Shown: positions 51,867 to 60,684, counted from the first letter of the stretch. The stretch is 64,000 bases of DNA from Echinicola salinicaeni (GCF_014280965.1 NZ_JACODZ010000001.1:248001-312000), one strand, 5' to 3'. Notes: generated from the sequence alone by a model not told the origin. Translations and numbers: made by a program.

Positions 51867-53333
51867 ATGGAAGAATCAAAAAAAACAACAACCAACAATT
51901 CACGCAGAGACTTTATCAAGAATGCGGCTTTGGCTTCTTCAGTACTTATTGTTCCGAGACATGTACTGGGCGGAGTTGGCTATACTGCACCCAGTGACCA
52001 GTTGAATATAGCGGCGATTGGAGCAGGAGGTAAAGGCATCAGCGATATCAAGAATGCTTCAGTTAATGGCCGTGAAAGAGTAGTGGCTCTTTGTGATGTG
52101 GATTTTTCAGGATCAGCTTCACAATCGGTTAAGAATTTCCCTAATGCCAAATTATATGCGGATTACAGGGAAATGCTGGACAATGAAAAGGATATTGATG
52201 CGGTAACTATCTCTACCCCTGATCATGTACATGGTCCTGCAGCGAAATATGCGATGGAAAGGGGAGTACATTGTTATGTTCAAAAGCCCATGACGCATAA
52301 TATCCGTGAGGCCAGGATGCTTACTCAAATGGCCAGGGATGAAAAAATCGTTACCCAAATGGGGAACCAAGGTGGTTCTAATCCTTATTTACAGATCGTA
52401 CAAGATTGGATAGATTCAGGAAAGATAGGTTCAGTATCCAAGGTACAGATATGGACTAACCGTCCGGTATGGCCACAAGGTAATGCTTTTCCTGAACCTG
52501 CTCCTAGTAAAAAACCAGATGACCTAGCTTGGGATCTTTGGTTAGGCCCCTCTAAGAAGATACCTTATACACCTAATATCCATCCGTTCAACTGGAGAGG
52601 TTGGTGGGAATATGGAACAGGTGCCCTTGGGGATGTAGGATGTCACCTGGTGGATATTCCTTTCCGTACATTGGGATTACATTATCCAAAAGACGCTGAG
52701 TGTAGTGTGGGGGCGGTTTACAGCCAAATGTGGACGCCGGATTATCATCCTGAAGGTTGTCCTGCTTCGTCTTTCATTACTCTTCACTTTGATGCTACAG
52801 AAAAGAGCAAGTCGCCAATTGAGATGACTTGGAGTGATGGCGGTATCCGTCCAGCTCACCCTGATATTATCCCGGCTGATCATGATATCGGAGGGGCTGA
52901 AAGTGCAAACGGAGTTCTGATCATAGGAGACAAAGGAATTATTTCTACGAATATCAATGACAGCTCTCCATTAATGCCGAAGCTGTATTATAACGATGGT
53001 ACTACTGAATTTGGTCCACAGACCGAGGACTTCCCAGAACCGGAATATGGTCATCAACGCAAGTGGGTGGATGCCTGTAAAGCAGGTTTTGGAAGTAAGG
53101 AGCACAGAGAACTTACCTCATCATTTGATTATGCCGGCCCAATGACGGAGACGGTATTGATGGGTAACTTGGCTATCCGTAGCTATATGCTGAGAAAAGA
53201 AAATGCTAAAGGCAGAACGGAATATTATGGAAGGAAGAAGTTACTTTGGGATGGTGAAAAAATGAGAATCACCAATTTGGAGGAGGCCAACCAGTTTGTA
53301 GGTAGAGAATACCGTCAAGGCTGGGAGGTTTAA
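51867..53333 (+). CDS. Gfo/Idh/MocA-family oxidoreductase with Tat signal
   Basis: A 488-residue NAD(P)-dependent sugar-type dehydrogenase with an N-terminal Tat signal (SRRDFIKNAALASSVLIV), so it is exported folded to the periplasm. The Rossmann start reads LNIAAIGAGGKG. The usual lysine motif appears as QKPMTHNIREAR. The C-terminal domain of the group includes HPFNWRGWWEYGTGALGDVGCH. Sugar substrate unknown. It lies between the lipoprotein operon and rimO. Confidence 0.9.
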   Translation: MEESKKTTTNNSRRDFIKNAALASSVLIVPRHVLGGVGYTAPSDQLNIAAIGAGGKGISDIKNASVNGRERVVALCDVDFSGSASQSVKNFPNAKLYADYREMLDNEKDIDAVTISTPDHVHGPAAKYAMERGVHCYVQKPMTHNIREARMLTQMARDEKIVTQMGNQGGSNPYLQIVQDWIDSGKIGSVSKVQIWTNRPVWPQGNAFPEPAPSKKPDDLAWDLWLGPSKKIPYTPNIHPFNWRGWWEYGTGALGDVGCHLVDIPFRTLGLHYPKDAECSVGAVYSQMWTPDYHPEGCPASSFITLHFDATEKSKSPIEMTWSDGGIRPAHPDIIPADHDIGGAESANGVLIIGDKGIISTNINDSSPLMPKLYYNDGTTEFGPQTEDFPEPEYGHQRKWVDACKAGFGSKEHRELTSSFDYAGPMTETVLMGNLAIRSYMLRKENAKGRTEYYGRKKLLWDGEKMRITNLEEANQFVGREYRQGWEV

Positions 53334-53358
53334 TTAACCATAGTACAAAAACTATAGA

Positions 53359-53398
53359 TAATTAGGTCATGGCTTATTAGTCATGACCTAATTTTTTG
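53359..53398 (+). terminator. Terminator of the oxidoreductase gene
   Basis: ATTAGGTCATG (53361-53371) pairs with CATGACCTAAT (53382-53392), followed by T6. Confidence 0.9.
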
Positions 53399-53399
53399 G

Positions 53400-53882
53400 T
53401 TCTATATGTAAAGTGTGGCTAAATATTTATAAGGAAAACGGTCTTAGCTAGCCTTTAGCAGGGGACTTCAAGTGTATTTGCTAATCCACCTTACAGATAT
53501 TGAGCGTCAAGAAATTAAAGAATTGGGCAAGCAAAAAGGCGGGCTTGCTTGACGAAATGCTGGACAAAGAGTTCGCAGGCAGCTATGCAGGAGGAGATTG
53601 CCTGCATGAGGGCTGGCTTTAATTTTAGCACAATAGATGTACCGCGGCGGGGTTTCCTCCTTAGGCGGACAGGTTTTGGTTACTTTTTTCACCTGTAGGA
53701 AAAAAGTAACAATTGGGTTGAGGTGAAAGTCATTCTGAAATTTGACAAACAAAGTAAAAGTTACCTAGAGTAAATCATATAGAATCAATTCCTTTTAGGA
53801 AGTTTATGTGAGGAGCATTTTTGAAATAGCGGCTTCGCATTACTTAAATGGTCAGACATCATGTCTATTGTTTAAGTTTTTG
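53400..53882. other. Highly structured non-coding element before rimO
   Basis: A ~480-base stretch with no convincing gene; part of it is richer in G and C than its surroundings. It contains three clear hairpins: GCAAGC/GCTTGC (53527-53548), GCAGGCA/TGCCTGC (53575-53605) and a 12-bp perfect stem GTTACTTTTTTC/GAAAAAAGTAAC (53679-53710). The minus strand has an 81-codon open frame at 53507-53752 whose Cys-, Pro- and Arg-rich product (TLCPAFRQASPPFCLP) looks like a translated repeat, not a protein. I infer an interspersed repeat or structured RNA. Confidence 0.5.
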
Positions 53883-53890
53883 TACTTTTG
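53883..53890 (+). promoter_or_regulatory. -7 promoter box for rimO
   Basis: TACTTTTG matches TAnnTTTG. It overlaps a TTG at 53888, so that codon cannot be the true rimO start. Confidence 0.55.
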
Positions 53891-53908
53891 CAGCAAAGCA
53901 GAAAAGAT

Positions 53909-55222
53909 TTGAAGGCGAGAACATTAAAAAAAGATAAGGTGAATATCATCACCATGGGATGCTCCAAAAACTTGGTGGATTCAGAAGTGATGCTTACACA
54001 GTTGAAGGGGAATGGGATCGATGTATCTCATGAATCTCAGCAAGAAGATAATAATATTGTTATCATCAATACCTGCGGCTTTATAGATAATGCCAAGCAG
54101 GAATCTGTAGATACGATATTGCAATATGTGGATGCCAAGGAGCAGGGATTGGTAGAGAAAGTTTATGTTACTGGATGTCTTTCCCAAAGGTATAAGGATG
54201 ATTTGGAAAAGGAGATTCCTCAAGTAGATGCCTTCTTTGGTACTAGAGATCTTCCTGCGCTATTAAAAAAGTTCAAGGCAGATTATAAACATGAATTGGT
54301 AGGGGAGCGTTTGCTCACCCATCCCTCTCATTATGCTTATATGAAAATTTCTGAAGGTTGTGACAGGCCATGTTCATTCTGCGCGATTCCCTTGATGCGT
54401 GGAGGTCATGTTTCTAAACCTATTGAGGAGTTGGTCAAAGAAGCTGAGCATAAGGCTGCAAATGGTACCAGGGAATTACTGTTGATTGCACAAGACTCCA
54501 CTTATTATGGTCTTGATCTTTATAAAAAACGAAGATTAGCTGATCTGATGACGTCCTTAGCTGATGTCAATGGGATTGATTGGGTAAGATTACACTATGC
54601 TTATCCTACTGGTTTCCCAATGGATGTAATTGACGTAATGGCCGAGCATCCTAATATTTGTAATTATTTGGATATTCCTCTCCAGCATGGATCAAGTGAT
54701 GTGTTGAAGATCATGAGGAGAGGTACCAGTCGTGAGAAACAAGAGGATCTGATTCATTCCATTAGAGAAAAGATTCCAGGAATAGCCATCAGGACCACTT
54801 TGATTGCTGGGCACCCTGGTGAAGGCGAAAAGGAATATCAGGAAATGGTGGATTTTGTGGAGAGAATGAAGTTTGAAAGATTAGGTGTGTTTACTTATTC
54901 CCACGAGGAGGATACCCACGCTTTTTCTATGGAGGATAATATTCCGGAAGAAGAAAAACAGGCCAGAGCCAATAACCTAATGGAAGTACAGGAACAGATT
55001 TCTTTTGACCTGAATCAAGAGAAGGTGGGTAAGACTTTTAAGGTATTGGTAGACAAGAAGGAAAATGGATATTTTGTAGGCCGTACCGAATTTGACTCTG
55101 TGGAGGTAGACAATGAGGTGCTTATAGACGCTTCTAAGCATTATTGTAGAATTGGGGATTTTGTAGATGTTAAGGTCAATGATGCTACAGAATTTGATCT
55201 TTATGGAGATGTAATTTCCTGA
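53909..55222 (+). CDS. rimO: RimO, ribosomal protein S12 methylthiotransferase
   Basis: A radical SAM enzyme of 437 residues that adds a methylthio group to an aspartate of S12. The N-terminal domain carries MGCSKNLVDSEVM and TCGFIDNA cysteines, the radical SAM motif is CDRPCSFC, and a TRAM domain ends the protein (LYGDVI). I choose the TTG at 53909, giving KARTLKKDKVNIITMG after the start, because the earlier TTG at 53888 lies in the promoter. In relatives rimO often directly follows ftsY. Confidence 0.93.
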   Translation: MKARTLKKDKVNIITMGCSKNLVDSEVMLTQLKGNGIDVSHESQQEDNNIVIINTCGFIDNAKQESVDTILQYVDAKEQGLVEKVYVTGCLSQRYKDDLEKEIPQVDAFFGTRDLPALLKKFKADYKHELVGERLLTHPSHYAYMKISEGCDRPCSFCAIPLMRGGHVSKPIEELVKEAEHKAANGTRELLLIAQDSTYYGLDLYKKRRLADLMTSLADVNGIDWVRLHYAYPTGFPMDVIDVMAEHPNICNYLDIPLQHGSSDVLKIMRRGTSREKQEDLIHSIREKIPGIAIRTTLIAGHPGEGEKEYQEMVDFVERMKFERLGVFTYSHEEDTHAFSMEDNIPEEEKQARANNLMEVQEQISFDLNQEKVGKTFKVLVDKKENGYFVGRTEFDSVEVDNEVLIDASKHYCRIGDFVDVKVNDATEFDLYGDVIS

Positions 55223-55248
55223 TCTTAATACAAAGTATATAGAAATTT

Positions 55249-55288
55249 ATAAAGGGCTGTCCGTTGGGCAGCCCTTTAGTTTTTTAAG
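55249..55288 (+). terminator. Terminator of rimO
   Basis: AAAGGGCTG (55251-55259) pairs with CAGCCCTTT (55269-55277), followed by a T-run. Confidence 0.9.
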
Positions 55289-55438
55289 GTAAAGCCCACT
55301 TTTAAGCATCTTTTTGCCTATATTATATGAGAATAGCGCTTCTTGTGGTGTGTAATATGTTGGATTGGTTGGAAAAGAAGCCTTTTTATACCCAAAATAG
55401 TTTTCTCAATTACCTGGGAAATAGTAAAGCCCAAAGCA

Positions 55439-55687
55439 ATGAAGAAGCTAATAACCTATCATATTGTGACACTTCTACCCATGATGTTGGTGATGCAGCT
55501 TTATGTATTCAGGTATATCAGTTTTGTGAATTTTTTGGAATGCTTTGTCATCTATTTTGTGGTTTATCGCCCAATCATTGATTATAGAAGGTTAAAATCA
55601 AAAGGTCTCGTCAGTCGCAAGGAATTTATAAAAAGTTGGGGGTTTGTCCGATTAAAGTATTACCAGGAATTGATGTTTAAGAAATAA
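55439..55687 (+). CDS. Small membrane protein of unknown function
   Basis: An 82-residue protein, probably starting at the ATG at 55439 (MKKLITYHIVTLLPMMLVMQ). It has two hydrophobic helices (about residues 6-24 and 30-48) and a basic C-terminal tail (DYRRLKSKGLVSRKEFIKSW). The frame extends upstream to 55343 but that part is less natural. A second overlapping frame (55327-55581) looks like a shadow. I recall similar unnamed proteins in Cyclobacteriaceae but know no function. Confidence 0.6.
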   Translation: MKKLITYHIVTLLPMMLVMQLYVFRYISFVNFLECFVIYFVVYRPIIDYRRLKSKGLVSRKEFIKSWGFVRLKYYQELMFKK

Positions 55688-55774
55688 TTGTATTAAGCTG
55701 AAGCTTGTCAAAGGGCTTCTTTTTCTTTCCCCACAAACTCCCTATTTTTAGGTTTTCAAAAAACAGGGAGAAAG

Positions 55775-56938
55775 ATGAACATACTGGAAGTCACCAGTGC
55801 TAAAGATGCAAGAGAATTTCTGGATATGGCAGTGCGCCTTTATAAGAATGAGAAAAACTGGATTCGTCCATTGGATGATGATATAGAAGGTTTGTTTCAT
55901 CCTGAAACCAACAAGCTGTTCAGAAAGGGAGCAAAAGCAAAAAGATGGTTGTTAAAAGATGATCAGGGAGAAACCATTGGAAGGATTGCGGCCTTTATCA
56001 ACCCGAAGTGGAAAGATAAGCAGCCAACTGGTGGAGCGGGTTTTTTTGAGTGTGTAAAGGACCAAAAAGCAGCTTTTTTATTGTTTGATACTGCTAAGTC
56101 ATGGTTGGAAGAACAGGGCATGGAGGCCATGGATGGTCCGGTCAATTTTGGAGAGAGAGATAAGTGGTGGGGGCTTTTGGTGGATGGTTTTAGCCCTGCC
56201 AATTATAATATGCCATGGAACTTCCCCTATTATCAGCAGTTCTTTGAAGCATATGGCTTTCAGGTATATTTTAAGCAATATACTTATATGCGCCAGGTTC
56301 AAGGTGTAGATTTTGATCCCAAGTTTCATAAGAGGGCGGCCATTACCATAGATGATCCAGATTATAGTTATCGGTACCTGAAAGGTAAGGAGCTTACGGA
56401 GAAGTTTCCAGAGTACTTTATTACCGTTTATAATAAGGCATGGGCGAGGCATATGGGCAAAACCATGAATATTAAGGAAGCTCAGATGATGTTGAAGAAA
56501 TTAAAACCTGTGCTGGACGAGAAGTTGATATTTTTTGGTTTCTATAAAAATGAGCCTATCAGTTTCTTTATCTCCATTCCAGAATTGAATATGATATTCA
56601 AACATGTCAATGGAAAGCTGGATTGGAAGGGGAAATTGAAGTTTTTGTATCATAAAATTTTCAACCCACCCAATAAGATGCTGGGCTTGGTCTTTGGCGT
56701 AGTTCCTGACCATCAGGGCAAGGGGGTAGAAAGTGCCATGGTTAAGAAATACAATGATATGAGTGACCAGCGATCTTTTCCTTATAAAACTATTGAAATG
56801 AACTGGATTGGGGATTTTAGTCCTAAAATGATGCGAGTATGTGAGCAGTTAAATGCCAAAATCTATAAAACGCATCACACCTACAGGTATCTATTTGATA
56901 GGGAAAAGCCATTTGAAAGACATAAGATTTTTGAATAA
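55775..56938 (+). CDS. GNAT-like (YghO-type) protein
   Basis: A 387-residue cytoplasmic protein with a GNAT-like fold in its C-terminal half (GLVFGVVPDHQGKGVESAMV resembles the acetyl-CoA loop, then NWIGDFSPKMMRVCEQLNAK). The N-terminal half carries the NFGERDKWWGLLVDGF and MPWNFPYYQQFFEAYGF blocks of the uncharacterised YghO family. Substrate unknown. It is followed by the PfkB kinase gene 32 bases later, perhaps in one transcript. Confidence 0.75.
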   Translation: MNILEVTSAKDAREFLDMAVRLYKNEKNWIRPLDDDIEGLFHPETNKLFRKGAKAKRWLLKDDQGETIGRIAAFINPKWKDKQPTGGAGFFECVKDQKAAFLLFDTAKSWLEEQGMEAMDGPVNFGERDKWWGLLVDGFSPANYNMPWNFPYYQQFFEAYGFQVYFKQYTYMRQVQGVDFDPKFHKRAAITIDDPDYSYRYLKGKELTEKFPEYFITVYNKAWARHMGKTMNIKEAQMMLKKLKPVLDEKLIFFGFYKNEPISFFISIPELNMIFKHVNGKLDWKGKLKFLYHKIFNPPNKMLGLVFGVVPDHQGKGVESAMVKKYNDMSDQRSFPYKTIEMNWIGDFSPKMMRVCEQLNAKIYKTHHTYRYLFDREKPFERHKIFE

Positions 56939-56970
56939 ATAAACATAAGGGGCCTTAGAAGCCAGATATA

Positions 56971-57975
56971 ATGAAAAAGAAATATGATGTAGTGGGCATG
57001 GGAAATGCCCTAGTGGATATGGAGTTTAAGGTAAGTGATCAATTTCTTGCCGAAAACGGCGTTGAGAAAGGATTGATGACTTTAGTGGATGAGGATCGTC
57101 AAAACGAATTGATGAAGGTTATTGATGCTGCTGAAGCTAAAAAGCAGTGTGGCGGATCTGCTGCCAATTCTGTGATTGCGGTGAGCCAATTTGGAGGGAA
57201 ATCCTATTATAACTGCAGGGTGGCCAATGATACTCTGGGAAAGTTTTTTGTGGAAGATCTCAAAGCTTCTGGAGTCGATCATAACCTGAATATAGATCAG
57301 CTGGAGGATGGAATTACTGGGAAGTGTCTGGTCATGGTCACGGATGATGCGGAAAGGACCATGAATACCTTTTTGGGTATTACCCAGGATTTTTCTACTA
57401 ATGATATTAATGAGTCCATTATCAATGATGGTGAATTTTTATACATTGAAGGTTATCTGATTACCTCTCCTAATGGAAAAGCTGCCATGCAAGCGGCCAA
57501 GAAATTAGCTGAGCAAAACGGAACAAAGGTGGCCTTGACCTTTTCGGATCCTGCCATGGTAAAGTATTTTAAGGAGGGTTTTGTAGATGTGATCGGTGCG
57601 AGTGTTGATCTGCTTTTCTGTAATGAAGAAGAGGCCTTGCTTTATACTGGTAAAGATGATATCATGGAAGCTCGTGAAGAATTGAAAAAGGTAGCGAAGC
57701 ATTTTGTGATTACTCAGGGTAAAAATGGAGCGATGATTTTCGATGGGGATACATTTATCGATATCGAACCATATGCCACGGAAGCCATTGACAGTAATGG
57801 GGCAGGAGACATGTTTGCAGGAGCTTTTCTTTATGGTATTACCAATGGGCATAGCTATGCTTCTAGTGGTAAGTTGGCCAGTTTGGCATCTTCCAAAATT
57901 GTAAGTCAGTTTGGGCCAAGGCTAGCGTGGCATGAAGCCAAGGAGATTTTAGAAAGGTTAAATCCTGAATTATAA
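56971..57975 (+). CDS. PfkB-family kinase (adenosine kinase-like)
   Basis: A 334-residue sugar/nucleoside kinase. The PfkB signatures are clear: GGSAANSVIAVSQFGGK near the start and DSNGAGDMFAGAFLYG near the end, the latter with the catalytic Asp. The N-terminal GMGNALVDMEF resembles adenosine kinase-type members. Adenosine, ribose or fructose are the likely substrates; the sequence alone does not decide. Confidence 0.88.
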   Translation: MKKKYDVVGMGNALVDMEFKVSDQFLAENGVEKGLMTLVDEDRQNELMKVIDAAEAKKQCGGSAANSVIAVSQFGGKSYYNCRVANDTLGKFFVEDLKASGVDHNLNIDQLEDGITGKCLVMVTDDAERTMNTFLGITQDFSTNDINESIINDGEFLYIEGYLITSPNGKAAMQAAKKLAEQNGTKVALTFSDPAMVKYFKEGFVDVIGASVDLLFCNEEEALLYTGKDDIMEAREELKKVAKHFVITQGKNGAMIFDGDTFIDIEPYATEAIDSNGAGDMFAGAFLYGITNGHSYASSGKLASLASSKIVSQFGPRLAWHEAKEILERLNPEL

Positions 57976-57982
57976 TTTAAAA

Positions 57983-58016
57983 GGGCCGATTATCTTAATG
58001 GATGATCGGCCTAATA
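57983..58016. terminator. Shared terminator of the PfkB kinase and LuxR genes
   Basis: GGCCGAT (57984-57990) pairs with ATCGGCC (58005-58011) around a 14-base loop. Its right arm reaches into the stop codon of the LuxR-type gene, so it serves both converging genes weakly. Confidence 0.65.
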
Positions 58017-58679
58017 TTTAAAACCAAGTTCAAAAGCCATTTTCACCAACTCGCTGGTTTTATTACACTGTAGTTTTTTATAGATATTCTGCTTGTGTTT
58101 CTTAACGGTTTCCTCAGATATAAAAAGATCTTGAGCAATTTCGCTAGTTTTTTTGCTTTCCGATATCAGCAAAAAGATCTCCATTTCCCTTTTAGTCAGG
58201 TTTTCGAGTAATAACATTGGAGCTGTTTGAGTAGGGTGATGATCCTTTTCAGGAACTAGTAAGGATATGGCATTAAGAGGTTTTCCATCAACCGATCTGG
58301 TTACGGTTTTAGTAGTCCCAATCATGATGTCCCAGTTTCCATCAGCATTTTTTAATTTGTAAGTTAAGTCCAGAAATTCCTCTTGGTCTTCATTAAAGAA
58401 AGTGAGTGATTTGAAAAGGGTAGGATAATAACTTGGATGAATAGTCTTGATATAATAGATATAGTCCATCCCCTTTAGAAAGTTGTTTTTAAAGCCATAG
58501 AACTCCTTGCAAGCATCATTGATATGAATTGGGCGATAATTGGCTATATCATGAAGGGTGATCATTGCTGGGACCTCTTTGGTCATCTCATCGTAAGTTC
58601 TAAGGTCAATTTTATCCTGATGAAGGATTTTTTTTTCTTTTAGTTCTTCTACTAAAAGGTCAAGCTTTTTACGAATCAT
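58011..58679 (-). CDS. PAS-LuxR transcriptional regulator
   Basis: A 222-residue regulator with a PAS-like sensing region (about 20-140: MITLHDIANYRPIHINDACKEF, cut for length to the core HDIANYRPIHINDACKEF) and a C-terminal LuxR/NarL helix-turn-helix (about 160-222: LTKREMEIFLLISESKKTSE and EETVKKHKQNIYKKLQ). It lacks a receiver domain. It is divergent from the mannose-type operon and shares its 197-base intergenic region, so it is a candidate regulator of that operon. A -7 box (TATTTTTG, minus strand) lies at 58703-58696. Confidence 0.88.
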   Translation of the reverse strand: MIRKKLDLLVEELKEKKILHQDKIDLRTYDEMTKEVPAMITLHDIANYRPIHINDACKEFYGFKNNFLKGMDYIYYIKTIHPSYYPTLFKSLTFFNEDQEEFLDLTYKLKNADGNWDIMIGTTKTVTRSVDGKPLNAISLLVPEKDHHPTQTAPMLLLENLTKREMEIFLLISESKKTSEIAQDLFISEETVKKHKQNIYKKLQCNKTSELVKMAFELGFKY

Positions 58680-58695
58680 AGTGGTTAAATATGGT

Positions 58696-58703
58696 CAAAA
58701 ATA
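58696..58703 (-). promoter_or_regulatory. -7 promoter box of the LuxR-type gene
   Basis: The minus strand reads TATTTTTG, an exact TAnnTTTG match, about 17 bases before the ATG. Confidence 0.5.
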
Positions 58704-58811
58704 CTTTAAAGTAGTTTAAAAACTAAAATTTTACAGTTCTATTTAGGCTAAAAGTCCCATTAAGAGCAACCATTTGTGTATATAATGTCCCATTGTAGAT
58801 AAAAATGATAA

Positions 58812-58848
58812 TATGTTTAAACATACTGTTAAGAGATTTGTATATTTG
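58812..58848 (+). promoter_or_regulatory. Mannose-operon promoter with a perfect 14-bp palindrome
   Basis: TATGTTTAAACATA (58812-58825) is a perfect palindrome. Sixteen bases further TATATTTG (58841-58848) matches the -7 box. The palindrome sits where the -33 element should be, which suggests an operator that blocks or recruits polymerase. Confidence 0.65.
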
Positions 58849-58876
58849 TTAAGTACTAAAGTGGCTAGGATGGAAA

Positions 58877-60655
58877 ATGAAAAGGGCAACTGATCAATAT
58901 TTAATTCCTGAGACAAAGGCAGGAGAGCATTCTTCTTATGATATTTATCCTTCGTTCCCATTAATTGATGGGGAGATATATGCGGGATATGAAGCTCTAG
59001 TGGAAATGATTCTTACTCATAAAACGGTGATTTTAGATGGTTATGTGGGGGTGGACTGGAATGAAATAAGTGTAGAAATACAGAAACGAGCTGACAGGAA
59101 ATCATTGAATATTTTATTGTTCCCCGTAAAGAATTGTTATAAAGGAGAAAAGCAGATAGAGGAGTTGGTGGCTCCATTTTTAGGGGGGGCAGATCCCATT
59201 TTTGGACGAAAGGGCAATATAGACCTTATTGATTTTTTTGATCAAGAGAAATTAACACAATTAAAGAAGAAGGATTTAAATACCACAACCATTATTTATG
59301 GCTGTGGTGCTCAGCTAACTGGAATTGAGGGGTATTTGGTGTATTTTGATTTGCCTAAAAATGAGCTCCAGTTTAGGATGAGAGCAGGGGCGATTACCAA
59401 TCTTGGGCTTAATAGGCCAAAAAGTAATAAGCAGGCATACAAACATTTTTATTTTGTCGATTGGGAAGTGCTGAATAAGGCCAAAAAAGAAATTTTGCCC
59501 CAGGTGGATCTTTTTGTGGACCAGCAAAGACCTGGTTTGCCAGTTTTTGCTTCAGGACAAGCTATCAGGAGCTCTTTGGATGCAATGTCCCGAAGTTATT
59601 TTAGGGTAAGGCCATGGTTCGAGCCGGGGGTTTGGGGAGGGCAATGGATTAAGGAGCAGATAAAAGGGTTAAATCCAAATGTCCCGAATTATGCATGGTC
59701 CTTTGAGATGATTGTACCAGAAAATGGACTATTGTTTGAGCAGGGAGGGAGGTTAATGGAAGTTTCTTTTGATATGTTGATGTATCAGTCTTCCAAGAAT
59801 GTATTGGGCAAGGCAGCCAAAAGATTTGGGGATGAATTCCCTATAAGGTTTGATTTTTTGGATACCTACAGTGGAGGAAATCTTTCCGTTCAGTGCCATC
59901 CAAAACTCGAATATATAAAAGAACATTTTGGTGAGCATTTTACCCAAGATGAAACCTATTATATTTTGGATGCAGAAGAGGATGCTGAGGTTTATTTAGG
60001 TTTTCAGGAAAATATTGAGGCTGAAAAATTTAGACAGGCATTGCAGGAAAGTTTTGAGACCAAGGAGAAATTGGATGTAGAAAAGTACGTTCAGAAATTT
60101 CCGTCCAAAAAGCATGATTTGTTTTTGATTCCTAATGGAACTGTCCATTGTTCAGGAATCAATAACCTCGTTTTGGAGATCAGCGCAACACCCTATATCT
60201 ATACTTTTAAAATGTATGATTGGCAACGACTAGATCTGGATGGAAATCCAAGGCCATTGAATATAGATAGAGCAATGGAGAATTTAGATTTTTCCAGAAA
60301 GGGTGAGGAAGTAAAGAGAAGCCTGATTTCTCAGCCAGAAGTGCTGGCCAAAGCAGCCGATTGGAAGAAAGTACACTTGCCAACTCATGAGGCACATTTC
60401 TATGATGTCTTCCGTTATGAATTTGATAATGAGGTAATTATTCATACTGATGGGCAGTGTCATTTATTGATGTTGGTGGAAGGGAGTAGTATCCAATTGG
60501 AAATTGAAAACGGAAAGACTGTTACTTTCCAATTTGCAGAAACCTTTGCCATTCCTGCAGCTAGTAGGCAATATAAATTAATACATCAGGGAGAAAAAAG
60601 AGCTAAGGTGGTTGTTTCCTTTGTCAAAGAGGAAGCTTGTAATGTGGAGGAATAA
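58877..60655 (+). CDS. Class I mannose-6-phosphate isomerase with N-terminal kinase-like domain
   Basis: A 592-residue protein. The C-terminal part (about 245-592) is a cupin-type phosphomannose isomerase that links mannose-6-P to fructose-6-P. Its zinc ligands are present: Gln339 and His341 in SVQCHPK, Glu359 in DETYYIL and His424 in GTVHCSG. The N-terminal ~230 residues resemble a nucleoside/uridine kinase core (VILDGYVGVDWNEI), but the P-loop GxxGxGKT is absent, so this part is probably not a working kinase. Many phosphomannose isomerases are about 300-400 residues, so this is a fused form. It heads the operon with two glycosidases. Confidence 0.85.
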   Translation: MKRATDQYLIPETKAGEHSSYDIYPSFPLIDGEIYAGYEALVEMILTHKTVILDGYVGVDWNEISVEIQKRADRKSLNILLFPVKNCYKGEKQIEELVAPFLGGADPIFGRKGNIDLIDFFDQEKLTQLKKKDLNTTTIIYGCGAQLTGIEGYLVYFDLPKNELQFRMRAGAITNLGLNRPKSNKQAYKHFYFVDWEVLNKAKKEILPQVDLFVDQQRPGLPVFASGQAIRSSLDAMSRSYFRVRPWFEPGVWGGQWIKEQIKGLNPNVPNYAWSFEMIVPENGLLFEQGGRLMEVSFDMLMYQSSKNVLGKAAKRFGDEFPIRFDFLDTYSGGNLSVQCHPKLEYIKEHFGEHFTQDETYYILDAEEDAEVYLGFQENIEAEKFRQALQESFETKEKLDVEKYVQKFPSKKHDLFLIPNGTVHCSGINNLVLEISATPYIYTFKMYDWQRLDLDGNPRPLNIDRAMENLDFSRKGEEVKRSLISQPEVLAKAADWKKVHLPTHEAHFYDVFRYEFDNEVIIHTDGQCHLLMLVEGSSIQLEIENGKTVTFQFAETFAIPAASRQYKLIHQGEKRAKVVVSFVKEEACNVEE

Positions 60656-60684
60656 ATTGATATAAAAGATCAAAACAGATTATT

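Noticed and set aside
53507-53752. 81-codon minus-strand frame before rimO
   Set aside because: It spans three hairpins and its product has repeat-like composition; treated as part of a non-coding element.
55327-55581. 84-codon plus-strand frame after rimO
   Set aside because: It overlaps a better membrane-protein frame at 55439-55687 and its product has no coherent pattern.
58743-58961. 72-codon minus-strand frame across the mannose-operon promoter
   Set aside because: It covers the promoter and the start of the isomerase gene; no signs of a real protein.
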